A stretch of DNA of 24,486 bases from Gammaproteobacteria bacterium UBA6724. GTDB lineage: Bacteria > Pseudomonadota > Gammaproteobacteria > Pseudomonadales > Azotimanducaceae. A program made the position numbers and the translations under genes. The stretch's first letter is position 1; each line of letters opens with the position of its first letter. A model generated the notes under the pieces. The model was not told the DNA's origin and ran no database searches. It saw only the letters and a list, made by a program, of their open reading frames with translations. The stretch is taken from positions 1 to 24,486 of the forward strand of contig DKIG01000029.1 in the NCBI GenBank assembly GCA_002454165.1. The letters run 5' to 3'. Positions 6,646-14,756 of the stretch are shown here, piece by piece.

Positions 6646-7887
6646 TCAACCTTTGTTTCTGCTGAATGAAAAAAAACTCTGGGGAGGTGATTTTATAATA
6701 TCTGTGTCTTTAATACGATCTTTCTTTTGTCTCGAAATTATAAGTTCTTTGTTTTCTTTTCCTTCCCACAACGCACTTCTAATCATCTCATCACTTGCGG
6801 GTGTGTTATTGGATATTTGATCCTTTAATTCATGGAACGGTAATGGACATTTATGCACAACACGAGCAATTTGCTCTGGCAAAACTGCCATAGATTCAGC
6901 CTTCGCTATTTCATCAAATCTATATTCTTTGCTTAATACAATTTGGTCCGTATAATCATTATCAAATGCAGATTTATATGACAACATATCCAGACCCGGG
7001 CCGCCATAATGAGCTATTTTATTACCATGCTTCCAATGGACATCCATCATTACATCTCTGGCTTTGTAATGTTTCGATAGATGAACTAGCCAATACCCCC
7101 AATTACTTTTATCGCTATGAATTAGAAAAGGGGTATAGAATTTAGCATTAGAATGTTGCTTAATATGTTCGGAAAATATAAGTTCAATCTTCGCTCTGCA
7201 ATTCTCTGTATGATTATTTAAAGCAAGAATCCTTGTGGCTTTTGAATCACTGAATCCCATATTTTTCAGGACAGGTTTACTTTTTTCAGATAAAAAAGTG
7301 ATGAATGTATCAATCGCAAAGGTCAAAATAACTTCAGCATTCATAGCAATAATTGTTCGAAGCTGCGACATCAAGACATCTGAATAACCGTACTGGTCTA
7401 GAATGAATAAGCATTTTCCACGACTATTACTTTTATACTTGATAAATTGAATAATTTCAGGGAGAGTGTTTCCGAACTCTTGATTCCATACACGGATTTT
7501 TTCTCTCGGATACTCTGTCTGATCCAAAGTATTGTTCAGATGTTTCACGGCATATTTATTTTTGTCTATACAAATGATGTCTACATCCAAACGCACTCGA
7601 TCTTTGCCATGCTTAGTAATAAGAATGGCCTCTGCTTCTTTAACAGCTTCCAAAATAGCCAATGGAGAGCCGCCCACCGTCGTACCGTGATAGTCATATT
7701 GTCCACCACCAGCAAAACCATCAATAATCGTTAGTTTGAAAGAGCTATTTGGGTAAGGGATATTTCCTCTGTATCGAACGCATATATACTTAATCAAGTA
7801 ATCTTTAATAATCTTATGCTTGCATAAACTATGGTTTTCTATTTGAGGAAGGGAATCACCACCCCAATCATATTTTTTAGAAGTCAT
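6646..7887 (-). CDS. tcmP: Three-Cys-motif partner protein TcmP
   Basis: This 413-residue protein has an N-terminal KLTIIDGFAGGGQYD followed by GGSPLAI. That is the DGFAG-type motif of TcmP (TIGR04474), probably derived from a SAM-dependent methyltransferase-like Rossmann fold. It continues with LFILDQYGYSDV and a C-terminal winged-helix-like tail. TcmP is defined by its occurrence beside three-Cys proteins, and here the partner follows after 4 bp. Its start overlaps the stop of the large methyltransferase gene by 4 bp (ATGA), so it is translationally coupled into the R-M-like operon. The gene is clearly more AT-rich than its neighbours, suggesting a separate origin. Biochemical function is unknown. 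Confidence 0.83.
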   Translation of the reverse strand: MTSKKYDWGGDSLPQIENHSLCKHKIIKDYLIKYICVRYRGNIPYPNSSFKLTIIDGFAGGGQYDYHGTTVGGSPLAILEAVKEAEAILITKHGKDRVRLDVDIICIDKNKYAVKHLNNTLDQTEYPREKIRVWNQEFGNTLPEIIQFIKYKSNSRGKCLFILDQYGYSDVLMSQLRTIIAMNAEVILTFAIDTFITFLSEKSKPVLKNMGFSDSKATRILALNNHTENCRAKIELIFSEHIKQHSNAKFYTPFLIHSDKSNWGYWLVHLSKHYKARDVMMDVHWKHGNKIAHYGGPGLDMLSYKSAFDNDYTDQIVLSKEYRFDEIAKAESMAVLPEQIARVVHKCPLPFHELKDQISNNTPASDEMIRSALWEGKENKELIISRQKKDRIKDTDIIKSPPQSFFSFSRNKG

Positions 7888-10800
7888 TTCGTTTTCTCAA
7901 TCAGTTCTATTTCTTTTACCGTCAGATTATAGAGTTGATAAACCCGCTGGTCAATTTTGGTTTCCAGTTCGCTGGTGTCGGCGTTGGAGTTTTTGGTTTT
8001 GGCGGCGAGTATTTTATCTACTAAGTTTTCAATTTTCTCTGCTATTTGGCAATTGTTAGCAGATATTTTTGGAACACGGATTGGTTCAATTGCTTGAACG
8101 CTTACAATTAGGTCTCCCATGCCTGTTGTCGGTGAATCCTGTAGCAGGTAATTGCCGAGTTTACTGTTTAAAACGGCAGTAAGAAATTTGACTCTTTCCC
8201 CTGTTGCAATACAGGTGCTGTCCAGTGAGAACTCACCCTCTTCGTCAAATGAGAAACGCAAAATTGATCCAATTCTTTTCCAAATCAATTTTGCTTTTTT
8301 AAATTCTTCATGATAAGTATTAGCACATCGTTGCATTGCATACCATTCGTAACGAACACCTGTTTCTGACTTATTTCTTTCAGATAATTTATCCTTATAT
8401 TGCAATAAATGATTATAAATAATCGGATATTGTTCTATAAATGCTTGTTCTGCTTTTTTTGAGGAACCTGAAATGGATTTATCTTTATGCAAAGGAAAAT
8501 GCCAAGGAATAAATATAATCCACAGCCGCGCCCATTCACACCGATACCGCCGTATGTCCCTTCCGCGCACAATCGGTTTGATGATCTCGGCGCTTTTCGG
8601 GTCGGCGGCGACTAATTCATCGCGTTTGTTTTGGTCAATAATGAAGGCTTCATTGCAACCGGTTACAACGCCTCTATAAATACTTACATCCCAATCTTTG
8701 AGCGGCGTGCCTATTCGTTCAATCTTGGATCTGATTTTTTGCGCCATCGGAGGCAATACGCTCCAGGCTACATCCCCAGAATGCTGAAGTTCTGACCAGT
8801 ATTGCTCAGCAGGCGGGAAACTTTTATCGGGAACAGAATCCATATCAACCGCTTTGCATTGGCCTTGCATTGATTGGTCGGTGTTTCCTTTGCGGACCAG
8901 CAATATATTGGTGTCCACAATCGCCTCAAAGGCATCTTTTCCCACGTCTATCAATCGCAACGGGCTATGTTTCGTGCTGAAAAATTCGCGCAGCTTTTCA
9001 CCATATTTAGCACGCATCCAACTATTGGAAGTAATGAAACACACGTGTCCGTTACCGGCGAGCAATTGACAACTCTTCTCATAAAACAACTGATAAATAT
9101 CGCCAGTTTTAACGAAAGTGATGAAACCTTTATCTTTATATAATTTGCCCAACCGCCCGCCGTCCTTTTGCAGTTGCACATACGGCGGATTGCCAATGAC
9201 GATATCAAAGCCTTCGGTTACGCTGAACATCCATTTCGCATCAAACCAATCCGCTTTGGCGTTCTGGTCGTAAGGATCCCATTCGGCTATTTTTTGTGAT
9301 TCGGCGTGAATCGTGTCGTTCCGTTTTTTCGCCGCCGCTGTTGCCCGCTCCCAAATTTCTTCATCGTGCACCGCTTTGTCATGCTTGAGAATCATGGTGC
9401 CGAGTTTGTTCTTGTCGGCAATTTCTTGCTCCAACTTGGCGATATTATCATCGGTCATTTGCGCCTGATGCGGATGCTCCTCGCCCATGAGCGTTAATTG
9501 TTTTGCCGCGATGATTTGCGCGTTACGTTTATCCCGTTTAGCGGTGAGGGGGCGCATGGCTTCATCGTTAATTCGTCGCGCCTCCCTCCACACGCCATCT
9601 TTTTGATAACCCTCCTCCAAAACTTTAGCCAGTTGCTGGCGTAATTTTTTGTCCTCTTTGCTACAAGCCAATTTTTTGCGGCGACTTCCCGCATTGAAAT
9701 GCCGCTCGCGGTTTTGCCGCAACTGTTTTTCCAACTTCTTGATTTGTTCAGGCCGCAATAAATCTTCTCCGGTCAACTGCAATCCGATCAGCGTGTCCGC
9801 CGCAACAAAGCGCGTCTCCAGGTTTGGCAGTGGTTTTATGCCGTAGTTTTCCTTGCTGTCATCGCGTTGCTGTTCAATTGCCAGCGAGATGAAAAAGCGC
9901 AACTTGGCGATCTGGCACGCAATCGGTTGAATATCCACGCCGAAGATACTGTTTTGAATCAGATAAAGTTTGCGTCCAAAATCAGAATCCCGATAACTTT
10001 TGAAGGTATCGCTAATCTCCAGCAACTCGTCGCGGCGCGCCTCGTCATCTTTGGTGTCAAACGCCTCATTCGCTCTTTGTTTGGCGCGCTCTTTTTGCAA
10101 TCTCTCCCAACCTGTGTTGTTGGGGTCAATGCGCCGCAAAGCCAAAGTGAGTTTGTGCAAAACGCCCATCGGGAAAGCGCCGGAACCCGCCGCCGGATCC
10201 AAAACCTTGATGTCGGAAATGGCTTGAATAATTTCATCCTTTTCGGTTTTTTCAAACAATTCCTCGGCATCGTTAAAAGCATCCGAGTAATCCATAAGAT
10301 AATGCAAGCGCTCTTCCAAAAACTTTGCATCGCCGTCTGCCAGTTTTATTTTTTCCGCCAGACTCGCCACCAATGCCTCGTCCACCATGTAATCCACGAT
10401 CGCCCGCGGCGTGTAGTAGGAACCGGTCTGCTTGCGCGCCGTCCCGCGCGTTTCCGGGTTGTATGCCGCTAGCAGATTTTCAAACACCTTGCCGAGCAAT
10501 TCCGGGTCTAGCGCTACTTCCTGCTCAATGGGTGTATTTTCCTCCACCGTGAATTTGTATTTATTGAGCAACGGGAACAAGCCGCGCTGGTCGTCAAAAA
10601 ATAATCCGTTAGGAACGGAAAGCAGTTTGCGGTGCTTGCTATTGTCGCTGAAACAGTCCAGCCGATAGCCGCCATCGCTGGTTGCCTGTTCGCTATCAAG
10701 GCAATCAAACAGGCCGCCGTTAATGAACGGCGTTTGTTTCATCAAGCGCAACAACTCTTTGGAATTTGCCAACAGATCTTTATAACGATACAAGTTAAAA

Positions 10801-11840
10801 TTTCGGTGCGTCTCGCCACTCGCTTTACTGAATCTGCGTTTGCTCTGTTCGGTGTTAAGCGTGGCAAAAAACAGGTTCTGCAATACTGCGCGATAATAGT
10901 CATCCTTATCGCGGCTGTAGTTGTTGAGCATTGGCTTGATTTGTATTTCATCGAACAACTCGTCTGCTACCAAGTCTTTTTCTTTGATAAACCAGATAAA
11001 TAAAATGCGGGTGATGAGGCGAATGATATGGTCTTCCTTCGGCACCGACTTATCTGGTGGAGACGGTGGAAATTTTGCTTCCGTAACTGCCCATTGGAAC
11101 CAGTCGAACAATTCCTTATAAAACCGTTTGTTCAATTCTTCGGTATCCAGTTTTGCCAACCAGGCTGCCAGCAAGCCATCGAAGTTTCTCTGTTGTTGCT
11201 TTTGTTCTATCCAGCCTAGGCACTGGTCCAGGCAAAGATCGGCAAGAATATCCAGATGCGCGCGGTGCGGGTTTGCGCAGTTCACATTCCGTATCAATGA
11301 AACTTTGCCAAGCACATCCCGATCCTGTTTTTGTTTCTTGTGCTTGCGGCGATTAGCGAAAGCAATCGTCGCCTTGTCATCGTTCAAGAACAACACCACC
11401 GTCGGCATTCCAAATCGTTTACTAATTTCCCGCGTCATCTCGGCGTACTTACCGCGGGCATAGCCGGCCGATTGCAGTTTCACCGCCATGAACAAAAAGG
11501 ATTTCACGCGCCCTGTGTCGAAACCCGTTCCTTCCAACAAACTCGTTTGTCTGGAAGATTGGATCTCTTCGTCTGTTATCTGAAAGACGATATGCACGGC
11601 TTGTGCCGCCTTGAGAAAAGACTTTTCCGTTTTTGTGCCGCTCGCGCCGTTAAGCGAATCAAACCGATTTACAAACGACCGCGGCTTGCCATCCAGTTCC
11701 AGCGTGCGCTCGCTGGAGTAACCCAGCGCATTGAAAAACGTCTTCGCGGTCTTTTGCAAATCGCCATTTGTAAGTACGCTCAGCGCTTGCTGTATCTCTA
11801 CTTTAAGCGCGGTGCTACTGCCAGCATTGGATGCGGTCAT
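7884..11840 (-). CDS. Eco57I/TaqI-type N6-adenine DNA methyltransferase with N-terminal effector-like domain
   Basis: This 1318-residue protein has an N-terminal domain (about 25-205) with FQITDEEI, SFLFMAVKL, MPTVVLFLND and RRKHKKQKQDRD followed by NPHRAHLDIL. A helical region follows. The methyltransferase core has SYYTPRAIVDYMV, SAM-binding motif I DPAAGSGAF (548-556) and catalytic NPPY (884-887). A charged, coiled-coil-like insert of about 150 residues (690-850) lies between motif I and NPPY. The C-terminal part has RGRDIRRY (1092 on), typical of the TaqI-like specificity domain. It should methylate adenine in a specific target. The N-terminal domain sits where type IIG and related enzymes carry a nuclease, but I cannot identify a catalytic triad. 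The start overlaps the ATPase stop by 4 bp. The same N-terminal domain recurs in the sigma factor at 13164-14678. A restriction role with the helicase is inference. Confidence 0.88.
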   Translation of the reverse strand: MTASNAGSSTALKVEIQQALSVLTNGDLQKTAKTFFNALGYSSERTLELDGKPRSFVNRFDSLNGASGTKTEKSFLKAAQAVHIVFQITDEEIQSSRQTSLLEGTGFDTGRVKSFLFMAVKLQSAGYARGKYAEMTREISKRFGMPTVVLFLNDDKATIAFANRRKHKKQKQDRDVLGKVSLIRNVNCANPHRAHLDILADLCLDQCLGWIEQKQQQRNFDGLLAAWLAKLDTEELNKRFYKELFDWFQWAVTEAKFPPSPPDKSVPKEDHIIRLITRILFIWFIKEKDLVADELFDEIQIKPMLNNYSRDKDDYYRAVLQNLFFATLNTEQSKRRFSKASGETHRNFNLYRYKDLLANSKELLRLMKQTPFINGGLFDCLDSEQATSDGGYRLDCFSDNSKHRKLLSVPNGLFFDDQRGLFPLLNKYKFTVEENTPIEQEVALDPELLGKVFENLLAAYNPETRGTARKQTGSYYTPRAIVDYMVDEALVASLAEKIKLADGDAKFLEERLHYLMDYSDAFNDAEELFEKTEKDEIIQAISDIKVLDPAAGSGAFPMGVLHKLTLALRRIDPNNTGWERLQKERAKQRANEAFDTKDDEARRDELLEISDTFKSYRDSDFGRKLYLIQNSIFGVDIQPIACQIAKLRFFISLAIEQQRDDSKENYGIKPLPNLETRFVAADTLIGLQLTGEDLLRPEQIKKLEKQLRQNRERHFNAGSRRKKLACSKEDKKLRQQLAKVLEEGYQKDGVWREARRINDEAMRPLTAKRDKRNAQIIAAKQLTLMGEEHPHQAQMTDDNIAKLEQEIADKNKLGTMILKHDKAVHDEEIWERATAAAKKRNDTIHAESQKIAEWDPYDQNAKADWFDAKWMFSVTEGFDIVIGNPPYVQLQKDGGRLGKLYKDKGFITFVKTGDIYQLFYEKSCQLLAGNGHVCFITSNSWMRAKYGEKLREFFSTKHSPLRLIDVGKDAFEAIVDTNILLVRKGNTDQSMQGQCKAVDMDSVPDKSFPPAEQYWSELQHSGDVAWSVLPPMAQKIRSKIERIGTPLKDWDVSIYRGVVTGCNEAFIIDQNKRDELVAADPKSAEIIKPIVRGRDIRRYRCEWARLWIIFIPWHFPLHKDKSISGSSKKAEQAFIEQYPIIYNHLLQYKDKLSERNKSETGVRYEWYAMQRCANTYHEEFKKAKLIWKRIGSILRFSFDEEGEFSLDSTCIATGERVKFLTAVLNSKLGNYLLQDSPTTGMGDLIVSVQAIEPIRVPKISANNCQIAEKIENLVDKILAAKTKNSNADTSELETKIDQRVYQLYNLTVKEIELIEKTK

Positions 11841-13078
11841 GATCGTTTTATCTGCGTTGGTCTGGCATCGTCTCCATCCATGCGCCGACAGATGTAGTCA
11901 TCCAGCAAAGGCACTGCCAGAACATATTTACCATGTCGGTTTTTGAATATCATGCCTTTTTCGAATAAGGTGTTCAGTATTTGATTGACATGACTTCCGC
12001 TGAATGCCTGCTCACCGGTTTTAGACTGCGCTACAATTTCTTGTACGGTAAACTCCCCGTTACTATTTTCAAGATGCGCGATGATATTAAGCAAATCGCG
12101 TTGCCGGTCGGTTAATCGCGCCCATCTGGCTTCAAAGAAATCCATGTCCAGTTTACGGGTTATGCGTTCAATGATTTCTGCGTCTTTTTCAGCAGTAGAT
12201 GGACGAATATCGGTAATATAATCGTGTAATTCCCGGCACCAGAATTGAATAAAATAAGGATATCCTTTAGTGAGATCATAAATCATATCCTTGGTGGAGT
12301 TGAAGAAGGTTTGTATCCATTCCGGCTCTTTGTTCAACGGCTTCGTGATAGCTTCATTGACATCATCCGGACTTAGATTGTCCAGCGTCACCACCCGAAA
12401 CATCCGCTCGGCATAGGTGCGAGAGCCGACCAATTTGGGGAACAGGGTCGGCAACCCAGACAGTGCTAGCATGAAAGGCACCCCCTGGCTTTGCAGGGAA
12501 CTGAAAACATCAAGCAACACGCCCAGGGGGTATTCGTTGGCCGCGCTTCGGTCCGCCAGATTTTGCGCTTCGTCCCAGGCAAAGATAATCCCTTTTTTGT
12601 CTGGCATATTGGTTTGCATCAATTCCCAGGCGATCAGCAAAATTCGTTTGATCTTGTCCGAAGTCAATCCCGGTTCCTGCTCAAACAATGTCATCATGGT
12701 TTGGTAGTTGAAGCGGATCGTTCGGCGTTCGGGTGCGTTGGTGAAACCGAGAGGATGCCGTTCATCGGAAGCATATTCCCAATCCGCGGAATAGGTGTTC
12801 AAATCCGTCAGCAGACGCCGTGCAAGGTGGTTTTCGCTGACAGAAACCGCTTCGGAAATATCGCTACCCATCCAAATCCAGCCGTTTTCAGCGGCATCTT
12901 TTCTGAGTGCCTCACGCATAAGAACGGTTTTGCCAATGCCGCGGATACCGGTCAGCACCAGATTTTCCAATATTGGTGTCTGCTCCAGAAGACGAGAGAA
13001 TTCCCGCTGTTCGGCATCGCGACCAGCGAGATATGGCGGCGCGTGGGCGGCACCGGGGCGGTATGGGTTGTCAGTCAT
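11837..13078 (-). CDS. AAA/STAND-like ATPase with C-terminal winged helix
   Basis: This 413-residue protein opens with YLAGRDAEQREFSRLL, a Walker A loop GIRGIGKT (44-51) and Walker B GIIFAWDEAQ (Asp169-Glu170), followed by a sensor-like LALSGLPTLFPKL. The arrangement resembles Orc1/Cdc6-like and archaeal-type ATPases. Residues about 325-400 (LTDRQRDLLNIIAHLE, then NQILNTLFEKGMIFKNRHGKYVL) look like a winged-helix DNA-binding domain. It probably binds DNA or partner proteins in an ATP-dependent way within the defence operon. It overlaps the methyltransferase start by 4 bp. It is preceded by an 85 bp gap with a dyad motif, so it may also have its own promoter. Similar ATPases accompany several defence systems, but none identifies this one. 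Confidence 0.8.
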   Translation of the reverse strand: MTDNPYRPGAAHAPPYLAGRDAEQREFSRLLEQTPILENLVLTGIRGIGKTVLMREALRKDAAENGWIWMGSDISEAVSVSENHLARRLLTDLNTYSADWEYASDERHPLGFTNAPERRTIRFNYQTMMTLFEQEPGLTSDKIKRILLIAWELMQTNMPDKKGIIFAWDEAQNLADRSAANEYPLGVLLDVFSSLQSQGVPFMLALSGLPTLFPKLVGSRTYAERMFRVVTLDNLSPDDVNEAITKPLNKEPEWIQTFFNSTKDMIYDLTKGYPYFIQFWCRELHDYITDIRPSTAEKDAEIIERITRKLDMDFFEARWARLTDRQRDLLNIIAHLENSNGEFTVQEIVAQSKTGEQAFSGSHVNQILNTLFEKGMIFKNRHGKYVLAVPLLDDYICRRMDGDDARPTQIKRS

Positions 13079-13092
13079 GGCGAAATCAATAG

Positions 13093-13134
13093 ATAATTAG
13101 TTAGAAGTATAAATTTAGTGTTCCGGCTAATTAT
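13093..13134 (-). promoter_or_regulatory. Dyad motif copy 2 and possible internal promoter before the ATPase gene
   Basis: The 85 bp gap between the sigma and ATPase genes is AT-rich. It holds an 8 bp inverted repeat, ATAATTAG (13093-13100) and CTAATTAT (13127-13134). Bases 13110-13132 repeat the motif at 5102-5124 with two mismatches. A minus-strand -10-like TATACT lies at 13106-13111, but no good -35 is seen. The dyad would cover that -10, which fits an operator. It starts about 15 bp upstream of the ATPase ATG. Confidence 0.4.
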
Positions 13135-13163
13135 ATCTAATTCTAGGCATGAAGCAAGAATAA

Positions 13164-14678
13164 TCAAGCGCTGTCCAGAAAGTCGCGAAGATCGTCGGAG
13201 CGGGACGGGTGGCGTAGCTTGTCCAGGGCTTTTGCTTCTATCTGTCGGATGCGTTCCCGGGTCACGTCGAATTGTTTGCCGACTTCCTCCAGAGTATGGT
13301 CGGTGTTCATGCCGATGCCAAATCGCATTTGTATTACTTTAGATTCTCTTTCAGTAAGCGATTCCAGAGTATTCTGAATGGTGTTGTTAAGACCGGACCT
13401 GATAGCGATGTCGAGTGGTGTCATGGTACCTCTATCCTCAATCAAATCTTTCAGATGTGAGTCTTCGTCTGTTTCGGTAGACATTTCCATGGGTATCGGC
13501 TCTTCGATAATTTTCAGTATCTTGCGCACCTTATCCACGGACAGAGTCATTTTTTCCGCGAGTTCCTCTGGCAATGGCTCGCGGCCATTTTTCTCCATGA
13601 ATTGACGAGATATACGACTAAGCTTGTTGATGACCTCATTCATATGAACAGGAATACGAATTGTCCGTGCTTGGTCGGCGATTGAGCGGGTAATCGCCTG
13701 ACGAATCCACCAGGTAGCGTAGGTAGAAAACTTATAACCGAGACGGTAATCAAATCTTTCCACCGCCTTCATCAAACCGATGTTGCCCTCTTGAATCAAA
13801 TCCAAAATATCAAGATTAGAATATGAATACTTCTTTGCCATCCAAACTACCAGTCTCAAATTAGAGTAGATAAATTTTTCCCATGCTTCGTTTTGTGTGG
13901 TTTGTATTTGCATTTTCCGCGCTAATTCTTGTTCCTTCTTTTTAGAGAGAAGGGGCCATCGAATAATTCTTTCTATGTAAGAACGAAGAGCATCAGGTGC
14001 TTCGCTTTTCTTACATAGTTGATTCAATCTGAATATATCTGGAACATGAACCAGGTGTTCTATGACATCACCAAAAGTTACCGCGGGACCGGAGGCAATA
14101 ATACGTCGCCATCTCAACAGAAAACTCTTATGTTGCAATTTCGGATTTGTAAGATGGATATTCATAGTCACACCAGACTCAATCAATGCATCCTTTTCTG
14201 GTTGGATTTTATGTTTTCTCTGCGCGGTTGCCGCGAGAGCCATCCGGTGTTTATACCGAAACAAACCAATTACCGGTTGTGCAAACCCTTTGTTTAGCGC
14301 CCATATTATGGATTGCAACTCATCTTGAGTTAAGTAGGGCGAATAGCGTATATCCGCCGCTACGAAAACAATGGAATGAGCCAATATATCGCTGTCTTCT
14401 CCAGGGGATGGTGAAAGGTTGATTTCTTCTTCGGTAATTTGAAAAAGAAATAATATTTTTTGAATGAGTCTGCCAAGAGTGAAGTTTTCTTTGTCGGTCA
14501 ATTTTTCTTTGTCGAAATTAAATTGAGAAAAGAAATCATCGAGCGAGTTATCACTTTCGTTTGAATCTATCACGCGATTGCTGGTTAAACCGCATTGCTT
14601 TAATAATTGAATTGCGCCTTTGCGCAGAGGAGCATTCTTAAAATCATGCAATGCCTTCCAGATAGACTCACCCGCCAT
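13164..14678 (-). CDS. RpoD-like sigma-70 factor with a methyltransferase-type N-terminal domain
   Basis: This 504-residue protein is complete from region 1.2 onward: DALRSYIERIIRWPLLSKKK (229-248), region 2 with NLRLVVWMAKKYS and DLIQEGNIGLMKAVERFDY, region 2.4 TYATWWIRQAITR, region 3, and region 4.2 TLEEVGKQFDVTRERIRQIE. The -10 and -35 recognition parts closely resemble housekeeping RpoD, so it should recruit RNA polymerase to ordinary sigma-70 promoters. Instead of RpoD region 1.1, residues 18-190 form a domain that aligns with residues 28-200 of the methyltransferase encoded two genes downstream (FQIT-E/D-EEI; S-x-x-F-x-A; P-V-x-x-LF; RKHK; NP near the end). It lies between the helicase (78 bp gap) and the ATPase (85 bp gap), all on one strand. 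ATG at 14678 has only a weak ribosome binding site. A role linking the defence proteins to RNA polymerase is inference. Confidence 0.9.
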   Translation of the reverse strand: MAGESIWKALHDFKNAPLRKGAIQLLKQCGLTSNRVIDSNESDNSLDDFFSQFNFDKEKLTDKENFTLGRLIQKILFLFQITEEEINLSPSPGEDSDILAHSIVFVAADIRYSPYLTQDELQSIIWALNKGFAQPVIGLFRYKHRMALAATAQRKHKIQPEKDALIESGVTMNIHLTNPKLQHKSFLLRWRRIIASGPAVTFGDVIEHLVHVPDIFRLNQLCKKSEAPDALRSYIERIIRWPLLSKKKEQELARKMQIQTTQNEAWEKFIYSNLRLVVWMAKKYSYSNLDILDLIQEGNIGLMKAVERFDYRLGYKFSTYATWWIRQAITRSIADQARTIRIPVHMNEVINKLSRISRQFMEKNGREPLPEELAEKMTLSVDKVRKILKIIEEPIPMEMSTETDEDSHLKDLIEDRGTMTPLDIAIRSGLNNTIQNTLESLTERESKVIQMRFGIGMNTDHTLEEVGKQFDVTRERIRQIEAKALDKLRHPSRSDDLRDFLDSA

Positions 14679-14690
14679 CGATCATATTTT

Positions 14691-14706
14691 CCAATTTAAG
14701 AATTGG
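14691..14706 (-). promoter_or_regulatory. Perfect palindrome just upstream of the sigma factor start
   Basis: CCAATT-taag-AATTGG lies 12 bp upstream of the sigma ATG. The minus-strand GGAA that could serve as ribosome binding site overlaps the downstream arm, so the hairpin or a bound protein could limit sigma translation. The effect is inference. Confidence 0.35.
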
Positions 14707-14756
14707 TCGCACACACCACAAGGGAGCAGATTTTCTACATACTGAATTCATAGAAA

